Notes under the pieces: model-generated
Told to the model about the DNA's origin: nothing
Seen by the model: the letters and a program-made list of their open reading frames with translations, nothing else
Databases searched by the model: none
Assembly: GCA_011033025.1 (NCBI GenBank)
Contig: WFMF01000384.1
Coordinates: forward strand, 107,831-171,830
Reading direction: 5' to 3'
DNA: 64,000 bases
Source: Beroe forskalii
Lineage: Eukaryota; Ctenophora; Nuda; Beroida; Beroidae
In this document: positions 22,901-31,922 of the stretch, in pieces
Position numbering within the stretch: the first letter of the stretch is position 1
Layout: the number at the start of each line of letters is the position of its first letter
Made by a program: the position numbers and the translations under genes

Positions 22901-23757
22901 TTTTTGAGATAAGTAGTGTCCTCGAATAGAATCTCTTTCAAATTTTGAACTACATTCCTCCTTTCCTCTAAATAAACCATTACATAAATGTTCAGTTGTA
23001 AGACTGTTTTCCATAATTTCTAAAAACCTCGTGACTTTGAAACTATAAAAGGATTTTGTTTCAGAATGACGTGATAGGATCAGGGATTGTACTGTCTAAT
23101 GCTGTGTTATCCTGGGTGCTCTTTGCCTTCAGAGCGAACCTTTACGTGGACTACGCGTCAAGGTTCCTCCTTGCGTCCCAGGTATTAGCCCATAATTTCA
23201 CGCGTTTGTCTAGTATTATAGCGCAATAGTGTGTCAGACAAACGATGAATTTAAAGGTTGACAATTCAACTCTTTATTGTGAGGTAGAGAACTTTCGTAT
23301 ACATGTATATAACATAGCGCAATAGTAATTTAATAGATGATGTCATTATTGTAAAGTTATGAAGATAATTTTTGAAGACTTTCAGTGCACACTGCATTAA
23401 TAAATATTCTATATACTGTAAATAAAAAATTGCCATATTCCATTGCTAAACATTACGTTAAGTCAAATTAATATTGATTGAATAGTGATTGTGAATGGGT
23501 TTTATCATAATATTATGTTACTTAAGCCTACATTTGTGAACACAGTTTCAATTCCTGATTCGTATAATCGTCTACAGTAAAGCAGTGATTCGTTTTTTTC
23601 TGATAGAGAAATGAACTGAAAGTTAACCGATCGTCGTCTGTTCCAGGGCCTGTTCACTTTGGTTGGGTATTGTGGACTTTGTCAAGAAATCAAAGAATCG
23701 CTGCTACCAGGATGCTTTGGCAAAGATGAAGACGATAACCAGAAATTACTCAAATAG
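9127..23757 (+). CDS. Gene A: Ig-ectodomain adhesion-GPCR-like receptor
   Basis: A phase-consistent exon chain runs 9127-9209, 9856-9949, 10101-10210, 10382-10464, 10601-10683, 10875-11049, 11279-11551, 11681-11865, 12177-12240, 13838-13963, then the exons given in the block entries, to a stop at 23757. The order of parts is Ig-like halves, Cys-rich exons, an acidic repeat, a GAIN-like region, a GPS-like Cys/Trp motif, seven hydrophobic segments and a short acidic tail. This is the build of adhesion GPCRs: surface receptors whose ectodomain binds a partner and whose GAIN domain holds a tethered agonist. I see this from the exon translations; the ligand cannot be inferred. The 5' end is missing because a mobile element ends at 9083. 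Two junctions do not keep frame: the repeat exon 16904-17319 and the 21369/22102 splice. The gene is either damaged or these are local sequence errors. An ATTAAA lies about 50 bp past the stop. Confidence 0.8.
9250..9725. mobile_element. Retroelement-like insertion absent from unit 1
   Basis: Unit 1 reads continuously across this intron point (about 555-565), while unit 2 has about 470 extra bases. The inserted block starts near ACTAGCGTTTGCCCGCG and ends with ACAGACAGACAGATGCACG, an AT-rich run and TATAGATT. A CAGA-rich stretch followed by TATAGATT resembles the 3' ends of some RTE-type retroelements or their SINEs, but I cannot name the family. No ORF of note is visible. Confidence 0.55.
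12400..13578. mobile_element. G-tract-bounded element with GGTACC minisatellite core (copy 1)
   Basis: The insertion begins with 13 G at 12400 and ends with 10 C at 13578, and is flanked by direct repeats TACGTT (12394-12399 and 13579-13584). Unit 1 has the empty site with a single TACGTT (about 3431-3436), so the boundaries are exact. The subterminal parts are G-rich (CAATAGGGGGTTTAATTTTG and variants). The core is a roughly 60-70 bp minisatellite whose units carry AAATGGTACCATTTTTG. All three frames stay open over long stretches because the repeat lacks stops; I do not regard those ORFs as genes. A sister element lies at 28944-29565. Confidence 0.85.
14015..14285. repeat. Imperfect inverted repeat in gene A intron
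   Basis: The block around CCGATTTTCAAAAAGTGGAA (14041-14060) is mirrored by TTCCAACTTTTTGAAAATCGG near 14231-14251, with further matching AGACTGGAAG/CCAGTCT flanks. The arms surround the palindromic repeat at 14096-14205. It looks like a MITE in the intron between exons 13838-13963 and 14640-14724. Confidence 0.55.
14640..16609 (+). CDS. Gene A block: Cys-rich membrane-distal exons
   Basis: The exons are 14640-14724, 14855-14989, 15220-15335, 15521-15608, 15737-15857, 16060-16241 and 16476-16609, with all phases chaining. Two exons begin with the same motif, VCCDYPVF and MCCEIPQNF, each following a phase-1 intron, and a third contains EPSCCKTYNE. The block therefore looks like three diverged copies of one Cys-Cys module. 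Other marks are the Tyr/Cys-rich TYSCQGYCYR at 15820-15857 and several N-x-T/S glycosylation sites. I do not recognise a named domain. The reading frame also stays open through the 16242-16475 intron, so retention would not stop translation; the GTATGC donor and AGGAG|AC acceptor are preferred because the encoded peptide changes character there. Confidence 0.65.
16747..16839. repeat. Near-perfect palindrome
   Basis: Arms of about 45 bp, AATACAAATAATTCGTATTG against its inverse, meet at TATCGATA with a small mismatch near the centre. It lies in the intron directly upstream of a second palindrome. Confidence 0.85.
16840..16905. repeat. Perfect 66-bp palindrome containing a splice acceptor
   Basis: Two perfect 33-bp arms meet at GGATCC. 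The right arm ends CTTCTTAGGG and holds the acceptor (AG at 16902-16903) of exon 16904-17319, so the left arm is an inverted copy of the acceptor region. Confidence 0.9.
16904..17319 (+). CDS. Gene A block: acidic Pro/Ala/Asp repeat exon with 1-bp deletion
   Basis: The exon opens GENVITLEEDIQPATGG and then repeats an eight-residue unit GDNPAPDA encoded by 24 bp, about a dozen times, ending with a Lys/Glu-rich stretch before the GTAATT donor. Such a stalk would be extended and acidic, and would space the ectodomain from the GAIN region. One unit reads GATGAGG where the others read GATGCAGG, i.e. one base is missing at 17045/17046. The exon is 416 nt where 417 is needed for phase 0 into exon 17728. 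Downstream of the deletion the frame becomes VTIQHPMQ repeats and the correct frame is lost. Because the unit is a multiple of three and contains no stops, other frames on both strands also look open. Confidence 0.75.
17728..20449 (+). CDS. Gene A block: GAIN-like region and GPS-like motif
   Basis: The exons are 17728-17822, 18074-18227, 18345-18433, 18813-18900, 19669-19726 and 20322-20449. The first three encode helical sequence (LIVTAANIINSWVSTISESM), then strand-like sequence (VAWVDLPLNSS, RIKVNFTSS), as in GAIN domains. The last two carry the proteolysis-site pattern: Cys in YACGVYN, Trp in GSWSN, W then GC in VAWNRGGC, C-x-C in VQCECWGW, and then FLAV. In the family, cleavage occurs at His-Leu before Thr or Ser, just after that C-x-C. 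Here the place is taken by Trp-Gly-Trp-Lys, so autocleavage is unlikely. Exon 18813 could extend to about 18996 in the same frame. A minisatellite fills the intron before 19669. Confidence 0.75.
19205..19645. repeat. Intronic minisatellite, GACTGTAGAC type
   Basis: Imperfect head-to-tail copies of 10- to 18-bp units such as GACTGTAGAC and GACGAGACTGTAGACT fill this stretch. It lies in the intron between the GAIN exon ending at 18900 and the GPS exon starting at 19669, and ends about 20 bp before that acceptor. Confidence 0.9.
20735..23757 (+). CDS. Gene A block: seven-helix membrane domain and tail
   Basis: The exons are 20735-20877, 21235-21369, 22102-22220, 22355-22470, 22673-22799, 23065-23181 and 23647-23757. 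The hydrophobic segments in order include WLPLVGIGILALSFLLII (helix 1), IFAMVGTHLVMNITVWL (2), SFSLATLLWSSVEFICF (3), MIPVVYVLAFLVPSVFLVV (4), LSYSFIGIGLYILLVV (5), GIVLSNAVLSWVLFAF (6) and GLFTLVGYCGLC (7). A Cys before helix 3 (NISCVYM) and one in the second extracellular loop (QTCWIYQDYEF, C then W) match the conserved disulphide and Cys-Trp pair of family B/adhesion receptors. The tail is short and acidic (GKDEDDNQ). The join 21369/22102 is off by one base: canonical GT-AG gives a stop, although the peptide spacing across the join fits helix 3. Confidence 0.8.
20850..21140 (+). repeat. Minisatellite copying an exon 3' end and its splice donor
   Basis: Six copies of a unit of about 49 bp contain CTCATCATCAAGGCAGA, GTAAGC and GATTTTAGTTATAC. 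The first copy is the true end of exon 20735-20877. Copies 1, 2, 3 and 5 keep GAGTAAGC; copies 4 and 6 read GAGAAAGC and have lost the donor GT. Confidence 0.9.
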
Positions 23758-24047
23758 ATTTCAATATTTCATTCATTTTGTCACTTTTGCTATGATATGA
23801 AATTGACCATATATTAAAAGTATAGATAGTACTGACAATGGATTTTAGCCTCTAAAGTGATGAAAAGGTATTATATTACTCAAAATACCATGGATGAGAC
23901 AATTTAGCCGTGGTGTTAGGCCATGACTCTTTCAATTTCGTGCGCGTTGCGCTTTTTGATGCGCGCAAATGTGCTTTTTATTTGCTTTTAGTTTAAAACA
24001 CAAATTTGATATATGAATTTCAAGGTATGTCTCCCAATCTCCCATAT

Positions 24048-24413
24048 AAACGGCTCTGAGTGACGTCACAGATCTAAACGTCAATTTTTCTGTATCCTAA
24101 CCGTGGTGTTTCCACATAAAAGACGGCGCGCACTCAGTGCGCGCCACTGAGTGCGCGCCATTCCCACCTTGGAGATTTAATGGTGGGAATGGCGCGCACT
24201 CAGTGCGCGCCGTTTTTATCATGTGGAAACACCACGGTAAACCTAACCATTGCCCTAACCAAAACCCTAACCTTAATCCTTATCCTAAACCTAACAAATC
24301 CTGACCCTAACCAGTGCCCTAACCTTACTACTTAAAGCGCTAGATGCGCTTAATTATATTTTTCTGAGTGACGTCATTGTCATAGACAATGAAGGCTCCC
24401 GTTTATATGGGAG
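24048..24413. mobile_element. MITE with CTCCCATATAAACGG ends, copy 1
   Basis: The terminal inverted repeats are CTCCCATATAAACGG at the left and CCGTTTATATGGGAG at the right. Just inside both ends is CTGAGTGACGTCA, a palindromic TGACGTCA site. The middle holds degenerate CCCTAACC repeats. A second MITE is nested at 24101-24237. A reverse-oriented copy without it lies at 27713-27950. Confidence 0.8.
24101..24237. mobile_element. Nested hairpin MITE, CCGTGGTGTTTCCACAT ends
   Basis: The left end CCGTGGTGTTTCCACATAAA is mirrored by CATGTGGAAACACCACGG at the right. Inner GC palindromes are built on GGCGCGCACTCAGTGCGCGCC. The flanks read CTAA on the left and TAAA on the right, consistent with a short TA or TAA target duplication. 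The sister copy at 27713-27950 lacks it. Confidence 0.8.
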
Positions 24414-24699
24414 ACTGACCGCAACTCTGTTTTGCAGAGAAGCGCGCTGCGCAACGCAGACACAAGACAGGGATATACGTGTTTAGCAACATCCTACGAG
24501 GAATGGGAGGTTGGGTACCGTATTAATTGTGCAAATGAAAATTGTCAAAATCATCCAAAAATGAGCAAATTTTTCGGCGCTCAAATCTCGATTTTAAGGA
24601 TATCACGTCGACTCTTTTGATCACTGTACTGCCTGTAAATCATATTTTTAAATTGACAGACCTGAATAAATATTAACAATATTTTGTACCCACGTGCTG

Positions 24700-26260
24700 T
24701 TGTGCTGCAAAGTGGTTTTTTGCTCTTGTATCAGGGCGCTGGCAAGCGCCCGCAGCCACGGAAAAAAAAACACCGAGGGCATCTGCCCGAAGGGCAGATG
24801 CCCTCGGCCCGAAGGGCCGAGGGCAGCCGAACAGGCCAGCAGTCCCGGCCCGAAGGGCCGGGACTGCTGGCCAGAAACTCCAAACAAGCCAGTAGTGCCA
24901 GAATGAAGTGCTAAAAGTGGTAGCGGAACCGTTTTTCAAGTATTGAAAAATACGTTTGCCAGCGCCTATTATATAAAAATACAATGAATTGCGAAAATCG
25001 CGATTTTCGAGTCGCGTTTTCAACCTGTTAATTTGATCCGTTTGTCGCGAAAATTTGTACAGACATAGTCGTCCACACAAATAACAAACCCTGAAAATTT
25101 CATGAAAATCGACCGCGTCGTTTTCTCACAATAAATTATCAAAAAAACGCTATTTTATCAAAAATTAGAAGATGGACTACGACCCGACTCGATGATAAAA
25201 ATTGTGTTTGAGTGTTCTCGAGAACTATAAAAGATACAATTATAATCTCAACGGCATAAGAAACTTCAGAATGATGTGCGTGCATTAGGCTATATGAAAT
25301 TTTAAAATGACAATTCCTTAATTGGTTAATTAGCCAATTAAAGTAATTATCGCGTATCTCAAAAGTAAAAATGATATCGTCTTAATTCTAATGGCATTAT
25401 TAACTTACGTCGAAACTACAATTTATTCGTTTCATTTAAGTACCGGTTGCCAAATGCTTAATTAGTTAATTGGCCAATTAAAGTAATTATCGCAATTAAC
25501 TCGAAAAGTAAAAATGATAGCGTCCCAATTCCAACGGCATCATTAATTCAAGCCAAAATTATGATTTGTTCGTTTCATTTAAGTACCGGTTGCCAATCGC
25601 TTAATTAGTTAATTGGCCAATTAAAGTAATTATCGCGTATAACTCAGAAACTAAAAATGTTAGCTTCTTAATTCTAACGGGATCATTAACTTAAGCCGAT
25701 ACTACGATTTATTCGTTTCATTCAAGAACCGGTTACCAACCGATTAGTTAGTTAATTGGCCAATTAAAGTAATTATCGCCTATAACTGAAAAAGTAAGAA
25801 TGATAGCTACTTAATTTATACGGCATCAGTTACTTACGTCGAAATTACGATTTATTTGTTTAATCTAAGTACCGGTTGCCCGCCGCTTAATTAGTTAATT
25901 GGCCTATTAAAGTAATTATCGCCTATAAGTCAAAAATTAAGAATGATAGCGACTTAATTTCTACGGCACGAGTAACTTACGTCGAAATTATGATTTATTC
26001 GTTTAATCTAAGTACCGGTTGCCCGCCGCTTAATTAGTTAATTGGCCAATTAAAGTAATTATCGCATATAATTCAAAAAGTAAAAATGATACCGACTTAA
26101 TTCCAACGGCATCATCAACTTAAGCCAAAACTACGAATAATTCGTTTAGTCGAAGTATCGGTTGCTAACCCCTTAATTAGTTAATTGACCAATTAAAGTC
26201 ATGCCATTTCATAACTCAAAAAAGTAAAAATGATAGCGACGTAATTCACGTTTAGAGAAT
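24700..26260 (+). mobile_element. Composite repeat: GC hairpin cluster plus AT-rich tandem array, copy 1
   Basis: From left to right there is a GGCGCTGGCAAGCGCC hairpin, three hairpins with CCCGAAGGG loops (24775-24805, 24803-24821, 24835-24873), a unique part of about 450 bp with AATCGCGATTTTCGAG, then seven copies of a unit of about 142 bp containing TTAATTGGCCAATTAAAGTA and ATTATCGC (25320-26260). The same modules recur in reverse order and orientation at 44640-45985. ORFs in both strands of the hairpins arise from the palindromes. No transposase is visible. Confidence 0.75.
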
Positions 26261-26330
26261 GAAAGTTCTTGGCAGTAGCAATTATCACAACTTGAACTGA
26301 TTGTCGTAAGTTTTATGCCAAAAAGAGTGA

Positions 26331-27008
26331 TATGGATAGCCAAAACAATTGAAAATTGTTTGGGTTTACGCAGCCACTCCAGTACTTTTTAAATTATACG
26401 ATTAAAACTATTGATATGAGTTTAAATCGCAGCCTGTCCGTGGCGGTGTGCTTTGGTTTCCAAGAAATATCTTGGTCTACTTCATTCTTGTCGAATATCT
26501 TCACAATCGCGATGTTGTCACTCCAACCATAATAAGTGTGACTACGTGTTTCCTAACGGCATTATAAAAGTAGTGGACTCGTTTTTTACATTGCAATCGC
26601 CCTCAAAGTCGCTAAAAGATGACGATTTCAATCATCAAATAGGGATGAACGTAGATTATTTCAGCTGCGTGGATGCGTAAAGAAAGTACCTTTTTATTTT
26701 AAAACACGTGAAAAGGCTTGAACGCATTGCCTTCAAGCCTTTTCACGGAAAAACACCCTTCAAAAAATGCTAGAAATTATAGGTACTTTCCTTACGCGTC
26801 CACTCACGCTTAATTAACTGAAGGAGATTCAAACGGCAGTGGCCAGTGAGTTGATGAATGTTAAGTTCTGCTTATTTCTTAGTAACCAAAGCACACCGCC
26901 ACGGACAGGCTGCGATTTAAACTCATATCAATAGTTTTAATCGTATAATTTAAGGTACTGGAGTGGCTGCGTAACCCAAACAATTTTCAATTGTTTTTGG
27001 CTATCCAT
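26331..27008. mobile_element. Foldback MITE, about 680 bp
   Basis: The outer arms 26331-26465 and 26885-27008 are inverted copies (GGATAGCCAAAACAATTG against its inverse, and the CGCCACGGACAGGCTGCG block). A second inner hairpin centres near 26727 (CGTGAAAAGGCTTGAA and its inverse). The short ORF at 26453-26680 lies inside and does not resemble a gene. Confidence 0.8.
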
Positions 27009-27091
27009 GGTCTTTATGAAAGTGTGATGATGAAGCTGAAGATAGAGGTGTGATGAAGATTGACAAAGAATTAAATGGAAAATGAGATTGC

Positions 27092-27523
27092 GCGCGTACA
27101 CACACCTATGCGGGCTTAGGAACTGCTTGAATTACGTCACTCCGCATATAAAGGTTATTTTTCTGAAACTTAAATATTAAATTCACAAAATATATTGAAA
27201 TACAAAATTGAAGTAATACAAAATTGAAGGATAAACTTTTGCAAAATTAGTTGATTCAAAGTCGATCAGCATGTAAATCTTCAGATCACGCATTTCATGA
27301 AATGCGTGATCATGATCTGAAGATTTACAATTTACATGCTGATCGACTTTGAATCAACTAATTTTGCAAAAGTTTATCCTTCAATTTTGTATTACTTCAA
27401 TTTTGTATTTCAATATATTTTGTGAATTTAATATTTAAGTTTCAGAAAATAACCTTTATATGCGGAGTGACGTAATCCAAGCAGTTCCTAAGCCCTAGCC
27501 CGCATACGTGTGTGTACGCGCGC
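27092..27523. mobile_element. Near-perfect long palindrome, about 430 bp
   Basis: Arms of about 205 bp meet near 27298 at CATTTCATGAAATG. The right arm has one extra run of about 13 bp (CATGATCTGAAG region) and a few mismatches towards the outer ends, where GCGCGTACACACACC pairs with GTGTGTGTACGCGCG. It reads as a recent foldback or inverted duplication. No gene is visible. Confidence 0.85.
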
Positions 27524-27665
27524 GGCGCTTCCCTACGGGAGGAAGCGCGCCGCGCAACGTATATCCCTGTCTGCGTTGCGCGGCGCGCTTCCGCAGCACA
27601 GTGTCCCGTAGGGAAGCGCGGCGCGGCGCGCGTACGCACACCTATGCGGGCTTAGGAAATGCGGG
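27513..27665. repeat. GC-rich hairpin block
   Basis: Repeated and inverted GCGCGGCGC, TTCCCTACGGGA and GCGGGCTTAGGAA motifs stand beside the long palindrome and share its outer sequence. The short ORFs on both strands here are Arg/Ala-rich artefacts. Confidence 0.6.
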
Positions 27666-27712
27666 CTTAGGAACGATTTTGGGTGTGCGAGTTACACCCA
27701 GACAATGGTAGG

Positions 27713-27950
27713 TCTCCCATATAAACGGGAGCCTTCATTATCTATGACAATGACGTCACTCAGAAAAATATAATTAAGCGCACCTAGCGCTTTAAGGACT
27801 AGGGTTAGGGCCAGGATTAGGGTCAAGATTTGTTAGGGTAACGGTTAGGATTAAGGTTAAGGTTTTGGTTAGGGTTATGGTTAGGTTTAGGATACAGAAA
27901 AATTGACGTTTAGATCTGTGACGTCACTCAGAGCCGTTTATATGGGAGAG
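27713..27950. mobile_element. MITE with CTCCCATATAAACGG ends, copy 2 (reverse)
   Basis: It is bounded by CTCCCATATAAACGGGAG and CCGTTTATATGGGAG, with TGACGTCACTCAG inside each end and TTAGGG-like repeats in the middle. It is an inverse copy of 24048-24413 without the nested hairpin MITE. Confidence 0.8.
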
Positions 27951-28943
27951 ATACCCAGACAATAGCGCTCAATTTTCGAGCAAGAATAAATCTGAATTTA
28001 ATGTGCAGCTCTTTTATTTAATGATTTGGTATTCTCTGCGAGTGTGCACCACGTGCATGACTATGAAAGCAAGATAAAATTTAGATTTTTTTTCTTATTA
28101 TTTTCTTATCTGCTTTGGGTGTATCTCAACACCCATATACCCATACAAGCCGCCCCTGCATTATTATGCAGTATGAACTCCTGTGATTTGGTCTGAGTGT
28201 CGACGGGCGATGTCCGTCCCTTTCTTCTGACTTGTTGTTGCGCAAAGTGACGTCCAAATGTGGAACGTTGCGCCGCGCGCGCGAGGGTAGGGTAACATCC
28301 TACGAGGCTGAGTGCCATTTTAAATTCAGCATAGTATACCTAATAAGCAGAGAATTAGCAAGCAGAGAACAAGATATATTCCTTTATAGATATCAAATAC
28401 CACTCATTTATTTCAAATACATAATACACACACACACAACATTAAAAGGGAGATGGATACATTGGAGTTGGGCACTTGGTGGGTTATGATTGGCAGGTGT
28501 TCCCAGGGCCATTGAGAGGGGTTCTTACAGCAACAACTGTTGCTGGCTCCAGCTTCCAAAATAATTGTTAAATTGCTAAATAATTGTTAAAATTTGATAT
28601 TGATCAAATGGGTATGAGATTAGAGATAGTTTAATACCATTATGCCAAAGTAGCAAAATATTTTTGACTATCATATTGGCTATTGTATTGATTATCGTAT
28701 TATTACAGCAATTATTGTATTGAGACAGCAATTTCATTTACTCAGAAAATCTGGCTCCTGGGGCTTTCTTAATATTGCTTCGACCTGAAATTTCAGATAT
28801 TGACAAAATAGCAGTAAATACCATTGAGGCAATTATTACATTCATTCAGAACTTCTGGCTTCTGGGGGCTGCTGCCCCCAGACCCCTGCTTATCAATACA
28901 TCATTGTTGTGGAATTGCTTTCTTGATCTTCCGTCAACATAAA

Positions 28944-29565
28944 GGGGGGGGGGTGTCACTGTCCCAATTGTCCCAAACTCAAGAAAAAGTGGATTGGGAC
29001 AGGGACAATTGGGACAAATGGGACTCAAAAATGTGAATTCGGACTGGGACAATTGGGACATTTGGGACAAATGGGACAATTGGGACAATTATGGGACAGA
29101 GAAAATGGAACAAATGGGACTCAAAAAAGTGAATACGGACTGGGACAAATGGGACATTTGGGACAAATGGGACATTTGGGACAAATGGGACATTTGGGAC
29201 AAATGGGACATTTGGGACAAATGGGACATTTGGGACAAATGGGACATTTGGGACAATTGGGACAAAAGGGACAGAGACAACTGGGGCTCAAATGATTGTG
29301 TTTTTGAATGGGAGTTTAGTGTTTTTGTCTTACAGCTTCTTACATAGCAGCACACAACCAAAACTTGTACTTATTAGCATAATAGTAGTATGATAGAAAA
29401 ACATTGGCCAATGTAAAAATGATAGATGACTGATTTGTCCAACTTTTTGTTTGTCCCAATTGTCCCAAATGTCCCAGTTGTCCCAAAAACCAGTCCCAAA
29501 CTCAAAAAAAAAGTAAATTGGGACAGGGAAAATTGGGACAATTGGGACAGTGAAACTCCCCCCCC
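28944..29565. mobile_element. G-tract-bounded element with GGGACA minisatellite core (copy 2)
   Basis: The element opens with 10 G and closes with 8 C, flanked by a 5-bp direct repeat ATAAA (28939-28943 and 29566-29570). The subterminal sequences are inverted copies (CACTGTCCCAATTGTCCC against GGGACAATTGGGACAGTG). The core is a run of GGGACAAATGGGACATTT units. It has the same architecture as 12400-13578 but an unrelated core. Open frames on both strands follow from the stop-free repeat. Confidence 0.8.
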
Positions 29566-29685
29566 ATAAAACATCAGATAGTTACAAAGATGCTCATGAG
29601 TGATCATTTCATTTACTCAGACATCTGGCTTCTAGAGGCTGCTGCCCCAGACCTTTGAAGCTTTGAAGCCTGCCCTAGGTGCAAA

Positions 29686-30382
29686 ATGGCTAATTATGAA
29701 AAAGAATATAGACCCCTAGTAGGGATGTCACAAGCCCCTCTGAACAGCCCTGGTTCTTCCCAGTGTGAAGTAGAATCTTCAGAGTCAAAGTCTCATGGCC
29801 TGACTCCCGACATAGCAATCCTTGTGATGGATGATGATGTCACTAGAAGGATTTCACCCATCCTTAGTGTGCAACACTTGAAAGTTTCGAGGGTCATGGA
29901 AAAAAGTGCATGCAGGGTAAAATCCTACTAATTGTCATAGTCTAAACAATGGATGAAGAAGAAATCATCAACTGAGTGGAAGATGTCTGTGCCTTCTTTC
30001 CAATGCAGGCAAAAATGTTATTTGATGTTATGGCACAACTGGTTCATTTTTTTCCCATTTATCAGTGCAACAAGATTTTCATCTGACCCCTCTTTTCATT
30101 GCACCTATTGGGTACATTAGCTATAATAAACTTTCTTTGAATGTGTCAAGAGCTGTCATTCATCACAAAACCTTGAAATCCTTCAACACCGTTGTTGCTG
30201 ATTCGCTTCTGCAGTACGTCACATTTACGAGATGTTCAGAACCTATTTTGATTCTTCCAGATGATAGTGTTGCAGTCACTAACAGAAACTTTCCTGCCAA
30301 ACAGTGTGGTAGATATACTGAGAACATCTTCCACCTTCAAAGCTGTAGGCCTTTACCAAGTTGGAACACCATCTCACCATAA
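29686..30382 (+). other. Two weak ORFs, unidentified
   Basis: An 81-codon ORF (29686-29931, starting MANYEKEYRPL) and a 105-codon ORF (30065-30382, containing GYISYNKLSLNVSRAV) have ordinary amino-acid composition and are not repeats. A GTAAAA donor could end the first at about 29916, and an acceptor ATCAG precedes the second near 30065. I recognise no family. They may be exons or the remains of a mobile-element protein. Confidence 0.25.
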
Positions 30383-30399
30383 CTGATCTCTTTCCTCTT

Positions 30400-31915
30400 C
30401 CTGTCTTCTTAATAAGCCCCTCCACACAATACTTTAAGCCCCATAAGTTATCAGATAAGTTTATATATTTTGATTGGTTTAAAACACTGCCAAGCACAGA
30501 ATTGTTATGGCATGTCCAACTCCTATAGTCCTATGTGTATGGTTTTCCATGCCTGGCAAAATCTTGTGCAGCTCACTGCATGTAATTAACAGGCAGTGAG
30601 CTGCACATGATTACCCCCAACATGATAGAAAAGCCCCACACATATGAGTTTGACATGCCCCTGTTGCAGTTTAGATGTGGTGATTTAATTAATGGTCTTT
30701 CAGAAAGTTTTCTATATGATTTGTATACGGTCATAAACCCATTAGCTTATTATTAGTGTAATATTGCATTAACGATTATGACCAAATTTCTGTTGAATGA
30801 GGGTTATGATTGATAAACCATTAAAAGTCATCAATCAGATATAAACACTTTTGAACTTCTCTTCTGTAATATGTCTTCAAAATCTGGAATATCCTGGGAA
30901 ATTGTTTTGCATGCATATTTCATATTTTCGTTTAAGAAACTGGGAATATTGTACATTTAATATTAAATCAAAAATGAATTTCCTAATTCTTCCAGTATAT
31001 TTAAAAATTATTTCTAGAGTTGTACTCAAATACAACTCATTATGTTTTATTCTATGCCACCAATATTCAAATACAAAGTATCATTTACTTCAAGTTTGTT
31101 GAGGATATAGTTTGTATTGTCTCCTACAAATGCAAACAATTCATGCTTAATCCTTTCATGTTCTGTGTTAATGACACCTCCCTGAAACAGATCTATGTCA
31201 ATTAAATAAAAAAAATTGAAGTTTTATTCAGCATAGTTTTCTGGAATTTGTCACAATTCAGCAAAGTTAATTAAGAAAAGTTCAGTTCAGTCCCTAACAA
31301 GAGGTCAGGGTTGGGGTTAGGGATTAGGTTAGGGCTGGAGGTATAGTCGGCTCAAGGATTTTATGTTTGGGGTCCAGGTTATTAAGGTAGCCTACCTCAA
31401 CTCCAACTGTATTATCCAAATCTTATTCCATGACTAAACTCTGAATGTAACCGTAGTTTCTAGAAATTCTAATTAACACTTTTGTGACAAGTTTATGTTG
31501 ATGTTTTGAGTTTTGAGAACGCCTTCTGAAATTTACATAATATGCTAATATGGAAGTTCAGTTTATCCAGATACATTTGCCAAAGTTAACTTCATACTTC
31601 AAAGACAAGTCGCATGAACATTCATCTGGATGAAGCCCAGTTAATTCACCACAAATTCGGATGAATTAAAGTAAATTCATCTGAGTTTGTGGTTGAGTTG
31701 AACATTGAAGTCTGCCAAAAAATTCGATGCAAGAATTCATATTGTAAACATTTTTTGGAATTCACTTCATGTGTTTCTCAGGATTATGCCCTTGCTCCCC
31801 AAGTTCAAACTGAGCTATTCAAATCAGTGCACTTTATTCTCTATCAGTAATATGTTTGTACTAGTGATAGCCCATGGAGATTGGAGTTATTTCATATTTG
31901 CTGAGATCCATATTG
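30400..31915. other. No gene recognised
   Basis: AT-rich sequence with one short TTAGGG-like patch near 31300. The 3' end of the minus-strand receptor-like gene may lie here, because its last exon seen (31923-32008) ends at a splice donor, but I could not identify a terminal exon. Confidence 0.4.
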
Positions 31916-31922
31916 TTTTTAC

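Noticed and set aside
24240-24330. Telomere or interstitial telomere (CCCTAA-like repeats), also near 27800 and 31300
   Set aside because: The repeats are short, degenerate and part of MITE interiors.
24648-25080. ORFs on both strands through the GC hairpins, also at 45768-46358
   Set aside because: Palindromes are open on both strands at once; the proteins have no family features and no splice signals.
25320-26260. A CRISPR-like regular array
   Set aside because: The units are about 142-bp diverged tandem repeats without short constant repeats and unique spacers, and the genome is eukaryotic.
29053-29361. Gly/Gln/Leu and Ser/Gln/Leu ORFs
   Set aside because: Products of the GGGACA minisatellite in the second G-tract element.
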